Part shown: positions 28,608 through 36,776 of the stretch, piece by piece
Layout: each line of letters begins with the position of its first letter
Position numbering within the stretch: the first letter of the stretch is position 1
Assembly (NCBI GenBank): GCA_018136815.1
Contig: CM030940.1
Coordinates: forward strand, 1,680,213-1,744,212
Direction: 5' to 3'
Length of the DNA: 64,000 nucleotides
Source of the DNA: Isochrysis galbana
Lineage: Eukaryota > Haptophyta > Isochrysidales > Isochrysidaceae
Made by a program: the position numbers and the translations under genes
Notes under the pieces: generated by a model
Told to the model about the DNA's origin: nothing
The model's input: the letters and a program-made list of their open reading frames with translations, nothing else
Database searches by the model: none

Positions 28608-31600
28608 ATGTCGCTCAAGGAGCGCAAGGCGGCGTATGAGGCGTCTCTCCTTGCCGACGCGCAGGACGCCGTCTCTCAGCCCAAGCTCGGCCCCGTCGCC
28701 GACGCGCCACCCATCTCCCTCGCACGCATCCAGAGCGCTTACACCCTCTCGGCCGCTGCTCTCAACTCAGAGCGGGGCAAGGGGGCCGCTGCGCCCAAGC
28801 TGGCGCGTGCCCACTCGAGTGGGCAGTTCATCGAGCCGCCGCCCACCGAAGAGCTCCTCGAAACCATCCTCGCATGCGTCGCACGCCGAGAGACCTCATG
28901 GGTCGACCTCACCTTCCACGGCGAGTTCACGCGCCTCTCGCAAAAGGCCAAGTCGGACATCATCTGCCGGCTGGCCGAGGCAGGCGAGGCGATTGAGATA
29001 CTCAAGCTCAACTCAGTTGGACTAGACAATAGCAATGCCGCGGCCGTCGCCCAGCTCATCCGGGGCAACCGCAAGCTGCACGGGCTGCAACTCGAGGGCA
29101 ACCTCCTCACCGAGCCCGGCTTGCTAGAGATTGCCGAGGCAGTCCATGGTCACCGCACGCTCTCTGAGCTCTCGCTCGCGTCGCAGAAGGCTGCGCTTTC
29201 TACTGCCGCTATCTCACGCTTCATCGATGCTATGGAGGCGACGCCCAGCCTCGTATCGTGCAACCTGGGCCACCTGCGCGACGACACGGTGCGCCGGCGA
29301 CACCAAGCGGCCAACATGGCAAATGTTGAAGCGATGCGGCAGCGGCGCGTAGCGGCGCGTAGCGGCGCGACGAGCCCCGACTCGGGCGGCCCAGTGCAGC
29401 GCCGCGCGGTCTCGTTCGACCAGCGCCGAAGCACTCCCGTCAAGGCGCCCGCGGTCAGCGTCTCGACCGGGCTAGCCGAGAAGCAGGCCCGTGTGGCGGG
29501 CTCCATTGCCAATGTCATCCGCGACGCCACCGTGGTCGCCGATTGGGAGGCGGAGGCACGGCGCGTGCGCAACTCCGAGATGTTCGAGTACGGGCACCCA
29601 TCAGCCGGCTCACCTTACGAGCACCTCGAGCGGGGCACCGCCTACGTCGCGACGGGAAGCGTCCTGTGGTCGCGCGCATCGCTTGACGACCAGCTCGCCG
29701 TCATCCGTGCGTTTGCCTCCAACACGACCGTGCGTACTGTTGTGATGGTCAACATTGCGACGACGGGTGCCGCGTCCGACGCGTTGGCCAAGGCCTGGGC
29801 TGAGGCACTCAAGACCAACTCGACCATAACGATGCTCAACCTTGAGTCCAACGGCATTCAGTCCGAGGGCATCATCGCCCTTGGCGAGGCAGTGGCCTTG
29901 CCCACGTGCGGGTTACTAGAGCTTCGGCTTGCCAACCAGCGACTCGCCGGCTCGCAGGCGGCCGAGGAGAAGCTCGCCGAAGGGGTTGCTCAGAATCGAC
30001 TGCTGCGTACCGTAACAATCGACGCGCGCTCCAACCGTGCGCGTGAGCTCATTATCAAGACGGTGAACGCTAATATTGATGAGCACCGGCGCGCCAAGCG
30101 GAGCGGCATCGCCGGCACGACCTCCCCGCATCGGCTCCAGCCGGCGATTCCGAGCGGTTGCTTGCAGGGCGAGAGGCAGCCGGAGCAGGGACCAATCACG
30201 GCCGCCGATCTACGCTCGACGGAACTCGACCCGCTCGCCCACGCCGCAGGTCCCACCACGGACGCCGCGATGACCGCTCAGCTCAGCCGCGCCAAGCCGG
30301 CAGCCGCTCGCCGGCCGGCGCGATCGGCCAGGCGGCGCGTCGAGACGCCCGCAGGTGGCACAACGGTGAGCACGGAGGTGCATCCGCCGGCGTGCATGGC
30401 CAGACCTCCGCCGTCTCCCCCCGCCGCCGCCCCCGCTGCTGCGGCCGTCGGCGGATCCATTGCCGGCGCAGGTGACGGAGATCTCGTCCGCTCCTTCACT
30501 TGGTCGCCGTCAATGAAGACAAAGGATGGGCAGCAGCCGAAAGTCAACATCGGAGCCATGGCTGCCGAGGCTGGATCGCGCCGTTTGAACAACCGGGTCG
30601 CGCGCATGCCGACCGTGCCCGCTTCCCCACGCGTGGCCGGCGCCGAGGTGCCACAAGAGGATGCAGGCGAGGTCACACCTGCGTCAGTGGCGCTGGGCTC
30701 TCATCCTGCGGCAGTCGTGAGCAGCCATGTGCCGCAGCCCCAGGCTGGCGCTGCAAAGCCTACGGTGAGGAAGCCGCCGGCGCCGGCGCAGCAGTCGGTC
30801 CCTTCCCCGGAGCCCAGCTGGGCAAAGCCGCAGCTGCGTTCGGCAACTTCGCCGCACACTCTCGCGCATGCGGAGCGAAAAGACGTACAGCCGAGCTGGG
30901 TCACACAGCCGCGGCTGCGCTCCGCCCCTCCTCCGGCGGCATCCCCAGCATCCAACGAGCCTTGCGCCACCCTGCCGCACAATACGCGAGAGGAGACGAA
31001 AGCCCCGCCCGACTGGACCAAGCTCTCTAAGCTCCGCTCAACAGCGTCGCCGGCTGGTGAGCCACCGCAGGTTGCGGCGGAGCCGATGGACACGGACCCC
31101 CGGCCCAGCTGGGCAAAGCAGCCCCGGATGCGTTCCGTTGAGTCGTCGGCATCGCAGCCCAAGCTGTCGCCTTCCTTGAAGCCGGGCCCATCTGGGTCAG
31201 ACGTTCAGCCTAGCTGGGTTAAGCAGGCACAGCTTCGCTCCACTTCGTCAGCAGCGTCGCAACCGGTGGCGTACAAGGCGGCTGAGCAGGGCGAGGGGCT
31301 CCCCTTCGATCACAGCTGCCTGAAGCCATCGCAGCTGCGAGCTTGCCAAGCTCGCAGCTCGCAGTTCCTCCGCCCTGCCCCATCGGGCTCCGACGGCGTT
31401 CGGTCGAATGTCTCGAGGCCCGTCTTGCAATCGAACCAGGCGACGGCTGGGCACGTGGTGCCAGCGCAGCCAGCGAGTCAGCCGCAGGCATACACCACGC
31501 GTGATGTACCGTCGCGGTCTACAAACATCAATTCCGAGTCCAACGAGCCAAGTTCAGTGAGCTACCGGCCGTGCTCGGTGGTGCAGCACGCTACTCCGGC

Positions 31601-31940
31601 CTCGACTCAGGAGCCATCAAAGGATCAGTCTAACGACATGAAGACCGCACCCTATGCACTTGCCCAGACCGTCTCGCGCACCTCGTTGGCTGCACCCGCG
31701 GCCCCGCCTACCTTTCCACAGAAGCCGGGGGCCGTTGCGGTGCCCAAGATCGATGACCTCGTTCGGAGATACGACACCTCTCCCGAGAAGGAGGCGGATC
31801 CTTTCCCATCGCCCCGCAAGGCGCCGGGCAATGGGGTTCCCGTCAAGCCACGCATGAAGCTACGGAATTTCTCGTCCATCTTCAACCAACGCAACAGCTC
31901 GGGCGAGATTCGACGCGAGGGCCTCGGGGAATGCTCGTGA
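28608..31940 (+). CDS. Tropomodulin-like LRR protein with Trp/LRS repeat tail
   Basis: A single-exon gene of 1110 residues; ATG 28608 follows a CT/CCG-rich leader. Two leucine-rich blocks resemble the C-terminal actin-capping domain of tropomodulin/leiomodin. Block 1 (about 75-250): LHGLQLEGNLLTEPGLLEIA, LSELSLASQ, then RDDTVRRRHQAANMANVEAM, like the R.R...AI..N end of tropomodulin. Block 2 (about 320-490): MLNLESNGIQSEGIIALGEA, LLELRLANQ, ending IIKTVNANIDEHRRAKR. The rest is Pro/Ala-rich and disordered, with six copies of a P.W.K..(Q/R)LRS motif between 30809 and 31345; the last has Cys for Trp. Actin pointed-end or filament binding is inferred from the fold; no known family has this tail. 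The coding stretch 29341-29370 holds three copies of GTAGCGGCGC. Confidence 0.75.
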   Translation: MSLKERKAAYEASLLADAQDAVSQPKLGPVADAPPISLARIQSAYTLSAAALNSERGKGAAAPKLARAHSSGQFIEPPPTEELLETILACVARRETSWVDLTFHGEFTRLSQKAKSDIICRLAEAGEAIEILKLNSVGLDNSNAAAVAQLIRGNRKLHGLQLEGNLLTEPGLLEIAEAVHGHRTLSELSLASQKAALSTAAISRFIDAMEATPSLVSCNLGHLRDDTVRRRHQAANMANVEAMRQRRVAARSGATSPDSGGPVQRRAVSFDQRRSTPVKAPAVSVSTGLAEKQARVAGSIANVIRDATVVADWEAEARRVRNSEMFEYGHPSAGSPYEHLERGTAYVATGSVLWSRASLDDQLAVIRAFASNTTVRTVVMVNIATTGAASDALAKAWAEALKTNSTITMLNLESNGIQSEGIIALGEAVALPTCGLLELRLANQRLAGSQAAEEKLAEGVAQNRLLRTVTIDARSNRARELIIKTVNANIDEHRRAKRSGIAGTTSPHRLQPAIPSGCLQGERQPEQGPITAADLRSTELDPLAHAAGPTTDAAMTAQLSRAKPAAARRPARSARRRVETPAGGTTVSTEVHPPACMARPPPSPPAAAPAAAAVGGSIAGAGDGDLVRSFTWSPSMKTKDGQQPKVNIGAMAAEAGSRRLNNRVARMPTVPASPRVAGAEVPQEDAGEVTPASVALGSHPAAVVSSHVPQPQAGAAKPTVRKPPAPAQQSVPSPEPSWAKPQLRSATSPHTLAHAERKDVQPSWVTQPRLRSAPPPAASPASNEPCATLPHNTREETKAPPDWTKLSKLRSTASPAGEPPQVAAEPMDTDPRPSWAKQPRMRSVESSASQPKLSPSLKPGPSGSDVQPSWVKQAQLRSTSSAASQPVAYKAAEQGEGLPFDHSCLKPSQLRACQARSSQFLRPAPSGSDGVRSNVSRPVLQSNQATAGHVVPAQPASQPQAYTTRDVPSRSTNINSESNEPSSVSYRPCSVVQHATPASTQEPSKDQSNDMKTAPYALAQTVSRTSLAAPAAPPTFPQKPGAVAVPKIDDLVRRYDTSPEKEADPFPSPRKAPGNGVPVKPRMKLRNFSSIFNQRNSSGEIRREGLGECS

Positions 31941-32993
31941 AAATGCTGTGCAGTCTATCCCGGCGGCGCGCACGGACGGCTTTTGACCTAAATAGACAGG
32001 TTTAGATCACCGTATGCGGTGCCGGCCCTTGTGCCCCCCCATGAAGGCAGTGCTAGGAGAGCTGCGCGCCAAACACATGTTGGTATCTTACGATCGCTTT
32101 ACTTAGAAAGGACTTCGCCGGAAGATCTTAGCGTCTCGCAGGCCAAGTTGTAGGCCAGACTGGCATTGGGGCCGCACTTTCTTTAGGCAAGTTACATGGG
32201 ACGCCCGTTTGGCTTGCTCCGCGACGTTGAACGCCACCCCCTAAGGTCGCGTTCCGTCGAAAGTGGACCATCGAGTGTAGGCTTTATTTTATTTACACAT
32301 TTGTAGTTTAATCATGTACACTCACGACGTGATGGTATAAAAACCTTTTTAAAAAACATTTTAATATTCTCGCCTCACGCGTGGCACTGGGATACGCTTT
32401 CGTAGCCACGCCCATTCCTTTTCCTCACCCTCTATTGTGGACTGTGGAGTAGGTATGGTGAGTCTGTGAAAGGTTGCGGTTGTGGATCTGTAACATGGGA
32501 AGTATGATGCGAGGGGCGGGAGGAGCGACAGGAGGCAGCACGGGGAGGGAGCACGCGGACCGGCACTGGCGAACCATGAACCATGGGTTGGCATGACAGA
32601 GCGGGGCAGCACAGGGACAGACGGGGTGACACAGGGAGCGTCCTGGCGATGCCGCGGGAAGCAGAAGAAAGAATGATGAGAACATGAGAACAACACGGGG
32701 CGACAAGGGAATACGCACTCGGAAACCATAGGAATAAAGGGGAAACAAATGGAACGGGAAGGGAGCGGGCGCTGGAGGAGCGGGGGGGGAAACGGCGAAC
32801 GCGGAAAACCTCCGACCCTCTCTCTCTGGCCAAGGGAACAAGGGAACGCCGCGAAGGTACGAGAGAACGGCAGGAAGGGATCCCGGCTGCGAGTCGTGCG
32901 CGCGGCGCGCGGGAACTCGGGGCGGGAGGAGAGGGGAGGAATGGGGTGTGGGGGAGACACGCTCTAAAGATAGAGCGCGCGGCGGAAGAGGGG
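31941..32993. other. Intergenic, element relics
   Basis: Holds one end of the GGTCGCG TIR family (32245-32270), an A-tract motif with TAATATTCTCGCC near 32350-32385, and a GA-rich stretch to 32990 that resembles LTR relics at 45300 and 62930 in composition. Minus-strand frames here are Pro/Ser/Arg-rich and match nothing. Confidence 0.45.
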
Positions 32994-33221
32994 TAGGGGT
33001 AAGCACAAGTATCCCTCAAAAGACGCCCAAATATCCATGCAAAATATCTGCGATATATCCCTCGGGAAGCCCAAATATCCAAAAAATATCCTTCATTAAA
33101 ATCTTTGCATTAGGTATGTGTATGTGTAGATGTGTATGTAGCTAGTAGCTTAGCTAGGTTGCACAGCAACATGCAACATGTTAAAGCTACATACATGCAT
33201 ATATGTGTCACAAAGAGCACA

Positions 33222-33462
33222 TCAAGAGCCCTCTTTCTTGCGTTTGTTGCGATTGTATCGCAACAACACCGACACTCCCAATTGATCCGACAACGACCGG
33301 TCCCGATTAGCACCAAACGAACACTGCATCCAAGAGAACACACGCTCACATGAAGAAGCAGAATTAGGAGAGAGGCAAAGTGTAATTCGAGCAGCCAATG
33401 CCCACGTGGGGAATTTCGAGTGGTTGGATGCCCACTGTGCTAGGACGTCTCTTGAAAAATAT
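33222..33462 (-). pseudogene. hAT transposase C-terminal dimerisation domain fragment
   Basis: The frame gives VLAQWASNHSKFPTWALAAR, then CLSPNSASSCERVFSW, then RDRSLSDQLGVSVLLRYN: the hAT dimerisation domain pattern W...H..FP.L...A....L..P.SSAS.ERVFS......R..L. The N-terminus is lost where a LINE 5' fragment begins. Non-functional. Confidence 0.85.
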
Positions 33463-33471
33463 TCAATAAAA

Positions 33472-33542
33472 ACTATTGTTATAGTTTTAGCGATGGAGCG
33501 CGCGCCGACCGCTCCCACTCCCCAGCCCCCCGCCGCCACGAC
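33472..33542 (+). mobile_element. LINE-like 5' end fragment inserted in the hAT remnant
   Basis: AAACTATTGTTATAGTTT followed by GCGATGGAGCGCGCGCCGAC; matches 7926-8000 closely and stops after about 70 bp. Confidence 0.8.
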
Positions 33543-33881
33543 ACGGAGAAAGAAAACTACAACTATGGTAATGGTAATGGCGCAGTTTGATTATTTAAGT
33601 GAAGTGTTTGGAGCTGTGACATCAAGGGGTACCAAAGGTGGTGCGCGCGCCTGCGTGCTTGCTACGTGTTACGTGCCGTTGCTCTTTCCCTAGGAGATGC
33701 TGCTAGATGCTAGAGCAAACTACAGTTAGACCTGTGACCTGTGTACTGTTCAAGAACCCAAATATCAGCACGGATATCCTAGCAAGAGCCCAAATATCCC
33801 TGAAATATCTAGAGATATCCATATGGAGCAAATCCACCCAAATATCCAAGACAAATATCCGGATACTTCGGCTTACCCCTA

Positions 33882-34728
33882 AAGAGGCCGCGCCGGCCTC
33901 GATCAGCGCCTTGGCGCACCCGGCCTTGCCGTGGTCGCACGCGACGAGGAGGGCCGTCCGCCCCCTCGCGTTCAGCGAGCCGAGCGCGGCCCTCTTGCCG
34001 AGGAGCGCGCGCACGCACGCCTCGTTGCCGCCCCTGCACGCGTACATGAGGGCGCTCCACTCGTCCTTGTCGCGGGCGTCGAGCTCCGCCCCGCGCGCGA
34101 TCAGCTCGAGGGCGAAGCGGGGGGAGTGCTCGCAGGCCACCATCAAGGCGGTGGCGCCGTCTTCCGTCCGGTGGTCGAGCGGCGCCTTCGCGTCGAGCAG
34201 CAGGCGGAAGCACGCCTCGCTGCCGTACAGGCAGGCCGAGGGCAGCCCCTCCCCGAGCGCGGCTCCCGACTGGATGAGGGCGAGGGTGGCCTCCGCGTTG
34301 TCCATCTCGCACGCGAGCATGAGCGCCGTCGTCGAGCCGTCCTCCGAGTCGTCCGCCAGCCCGACCGACGCCCCCGCCTCCAGCAGAGCGAGGAAGCATT
34401 CGCGCTGGTTGTTGTGGATGGCCACCATGAGCGGCGTCGCCCTCAACTCCTCGTCGCCGATGCCGTAGTCGACGAGCGACGGGTCCAGCCGAATGGTCCA
34501 CTTCAGGGCCTCGACGAGCCCCCTGCCCGCGCACACGTACGCCAGCAACCTCCAAGGGGTACGCCTCGGCACGTCAGGGGGGCGGGTGAGGGCCAGGGCG
34601 TGCGCGAGGGGCTTGGAGCACTGCTCGAGCAGGTACTGCTCCGGGCCGCGCAGGTGATCCGCGAGCAGGTCGATGACGTCCAGCAGACGGACGGGCGCAG
34701 TGGGCGGCGGGGGGTCGACGGCGAGCAT
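33882..34728 (-). CDS. Ankyrin-repeat protein, 3' end disrupted by hAT insertion
   Basis: Minus-strand frame from ATG 34728 (MLAVDPPPPTAPVRLLDVID). The N-terminal 90 residues are helical (HLRGPEQYLLEQCSKPLAHA, RTPWRLLAYVCAGRGLVEAL). About six ankyrin repeats follow: ATPLMVAIHNNQRECFLALL, TTALMLACEMDNAEATLALI, ATALMVACEHSPRFALELIA, WSALMYACRGGNEACVRALL, RTALLVACDHGKAGCAKALI. The 282 ankyrin-type codons end at the hAT terminus; read-through adds about 60 unrelated residues to a stop at 33703. Sequence beyond the hAT element does not resume ankyrin repeats, so either the gene is truncated or an intron or the natural end lay here. Protein-binding scaffold; partner unknown. Confidence 0.7.
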
Positions 34729-35131
34729 CGGCGGGGCGGAAGGGCGGCGGGGCGGAAGGGCGGCGGGATGGGATGGGGGAGGGCGGGGCGGAGGTGGAGA
34801 GAGGCGAGAGGATCGCGCGCCGGGGGCTGGGGGTGGGGCTGGATGGGGTAGAGGGGCTGTGGGATGGGGGCTATGGATGGGAAGGGGGGGGGGTCGGACA
34901 GAGGACCCGCGCAGGACACACCCCCGCCGCTCCACTCGATAGGGAAGAAAAGCGCGCGCGAGGGAGTCCTGGCGGCGCGGGGGCGAGTCCGCGCGGTGAA
35001 AAAAGAATAAAGCGCGCGGGGCGAGAGAAGAAAGCGCGCGCGCGCGCCGCCGCGCGCATTCTGTCAGATTGACCCCTCGCGCGAGCGGTGGGAGGGGGAA
35101 AGCGCGCGCACGCGCGCAGTGGGGGGAGGGA
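34729..35131. other. GC-rich divergent intergenic region
   Basis: Pro/Arg-rich low-complexity frames only; GGGGC and GCGCGC runs. Likely the leader and promoter of the minus-strand ankyrin gene. Confidence 0.45.
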
Positions 35132-35254
35132 ATGACGTGCGCTACCGGGCAGCCCTTCGCGGTGCGCGCGCGCGGCCTCGCCTTCACGCAGTGCCTCCAG
35201 GAGGGCGCCGACACCATCGGCGACTACGTGCGCAAGCACGGGCGATGGACATAG
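35132..35254 (+). CDS. Short unrecognised frame, possible gene fragment
   Basis: A 40-residue frame (MTCATGQPFAVRARG, QEGADTIGDYVRKHG). The plus-strand codons read like real protein, unlike the antisense frame, but nothing identifies it. Another frame just after (about 35250-35350) encodes a coiled-coil-like NEEIKQLRQEIQDLA. Possibly an exon or a broken element gene. Confidence 0.25.
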   Translation: MTCATGQPFAVRARGLAFTQCLQEGADTIGDYVRKHGRWT

Positions 35255-35533
35255 AGAACAAATCCGTTTAGCGAACGAGGAAATCAAACAACTCAGACAA
35301 GAAATACAAGATTTGGCGATGACCCCCGATACCACCACAAGGACTCGGTAAAGAGGTCGTTTGACTTGACTGTTCGAAGAGATAACCCGCGGGACACGGG
35401 AACTGTTCTGAGGGTGCTTCATTTTTTTGGGGGGTGGGGGGTCGCTTGTTTTTTGACGCGGGGTGGAAAGCGCGCGCAAAAAGCGCGCGCGTTTAGCTCG
35501 GGCTCTCTCTCTCCTGCCGCCGGTTCTCTCCTA

Positions 35534-36436
35534 GGTCGTTTGCCTTCATTTGGTACCCCTCGTTTCCCAATACGCAATGCTGCAGCCTTCCCCGCCGAGT
35601 GGTGCAGCGCCCCGAGAAAGTTATTGGTTTCCCCCCCTACCCCCTCACGCGGAAAGTTGTCAGATTCCGAATACGGGGGTCTCGCCCTTCCCCCACTCTG
35701 TGACCCCTTGCCGCGTGAGGGGCGTAGAGTCGACGGCTCGCCGACCCGTGCCGTCGAGGAGCTCTTTGTCGACGATCGACTCCGCGCGGAAGAGGAGCGC
35801 CGCCGCCTCCACCCGGCGGTGCCGCACGGCCATGTGGGCTCCCGGCTCACCGGCGGCCTCTGGCTCCGTGTGCATCGCGTGGTGTGTTTCTCCCTCCTCC
35901 CCCCCCCATCGGCCCTCCCTCCTCCCCCCCCCATCGGCCCTCCCTCCCACGAAACAAGGCACCCCCCCCCCCGCTCTCGCAGGTAAGCGGGCTTTGCGGT
36001 GGCCGCCACCGGCGTCGCGCTCGCCGTCGCGTGGGTGCCCCGAGGGCGCCACTTCTCGCACCCCCATCATACGCTCGGGGCCGTCGCCTTCGCCCTCGCC
36101 CTCGCCCTGCTGCAGCCGCTCAACGCGCTCGTGCGCGGCCCGCCCGCCGCCCGCACCACACGCCGCGCCGTGTGGCGGGTCGCGCACAAGGGGACGGGCT
36201 ACGCCATGCTCGCCGTGGGCGTCTACCAGGCCCTCTCGGGGCGCGCCCTCATGCCGAGCCAAGGCGACGCCGTTATCGTCGCGTACGGGGTGCTCCTGGG
36301 CCTCTTCTTGGGGGTGCTCGCGGGGGGGGGGAGGGGGGCTCATGGTAGGGTGAGAGTCCCCACCAGGAGGGGATTTCTTTTATACCGACGCATCGCGTAT
36401 TTGGAAACGAGGGGTACCAAATGAAGGCAAACGACC
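35534..36436. mobile_element. TIR element carrying a cytochrome b561-like gene fragment
   Basis: The ends start GGTCGTTTGCCTTCATTTGG and continue as an inverted repeat of about 44-47 bp with two or three mismatches (35534-35580 and 36390-36436). The 903-bp interior holds a membrane-protein fragment and no transposase. No clear target duplication was seen. The layout is that of a gene-capturing (Pack-type) non-autonomous element. Confidence 0.7.
35982..36335 (+). pseudogene. Cytochrome b561-like transmembrane fragment
   Basis: The frame reads AGFAVAATGVALAVAWV, then HHTLGAVAFALALALLQPLN, then RRAVWRVAHKGTGYAMLAVG, ending in a Gly-rich tail. H..LG......Q.LN......R..W...H...G is the heme-His pattern of the cytochrome b561/DOMON transmembrane domain, which moves electrons across membranes. 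A preceding piece (35820-35878: PHGHVGSRLTGGLWLRVHR) looks like an earlier helix, but no splice pair joins the two in frame. Earlier and later helices are missing. Probably a captured, non-functional fragment. Confidence 0.65.
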
Positions 36437-36776
36437 TGGCCATCGAGGCCGTCAGCGTCTCCGAAGTCGTCTCCACCATGACCCTATCGTTATAACGATA
36501 GTTGAAGTTGACGCGACGGGGGGGAGGAATATGAAACGTGTACCGAGAGGATGAGCTAAAGTACCCGGCGCCCCGTGGCATCAGGGCTCCGTTCGTTGTT
36601 ATCAGTTGCACTGTGTCGAGGGCACGGTCCATGACAAAAGCATCGTGTGTGGGTGGGTATGTGGGTATGTGGTTATGTCCCCCGCCAGTAAAAAAGAAAA
36701 CAGGGCAAGAAAAGATATAAATACCGGGTCTGCCCCCCCCCCCCCCCCCCCCCACCTCCCTCTCTCTCGCGCGCGC
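36437..36776. other. Intergenic with Ty3 leader scrap and 18-bp palindrome
   Basis: 36447-36475 matches the reverse complement of Ty3-type leader sequence near 23836-23864 (GTCAGCGTCTCCGAAGTCGT). 36485-36502 is the perfect palindrome CTATCGTTATAACGATAG, related to the LINE leader. A C-run (about 36734-36753) precedes the LRR gene. Confidence 0.5.

Larger units (their letters stand above)
32994..33881. mobile_element. hAT transposon remnant with TIRs
   Basis: Ends are TAGGGGTAAGC(A/C)(C/G)AAGTATCC inverted repeats (21 bp, two mismatches). Flanks AAGAGGGG (32986-32993) and AAGAGGCC (33882-33889) are an 8-bp duplication with two changes. TAGGG termini and 8-bp duplications fit hAT. Subterminal CCAAATATCC repeats sit at both ends. 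It carries a transposase fragment and a LINE 5' fragment, and it breaks the ankyrin frame to its right. Confidence 0.8.

Noticed and set aside
32432-33082. Continuation of the ankyrin gene beyond the hAT element
   Set aside because: The minus-strand frame is Pro/Ser/Arg-rich and shows no ankyrin repeats.
35982-36335. Complete cytochrome b561 gene
   Set aside because: Only a few helices are visible, no splice pair joins the upstream piece in frame, and the whole lies between TIRs.
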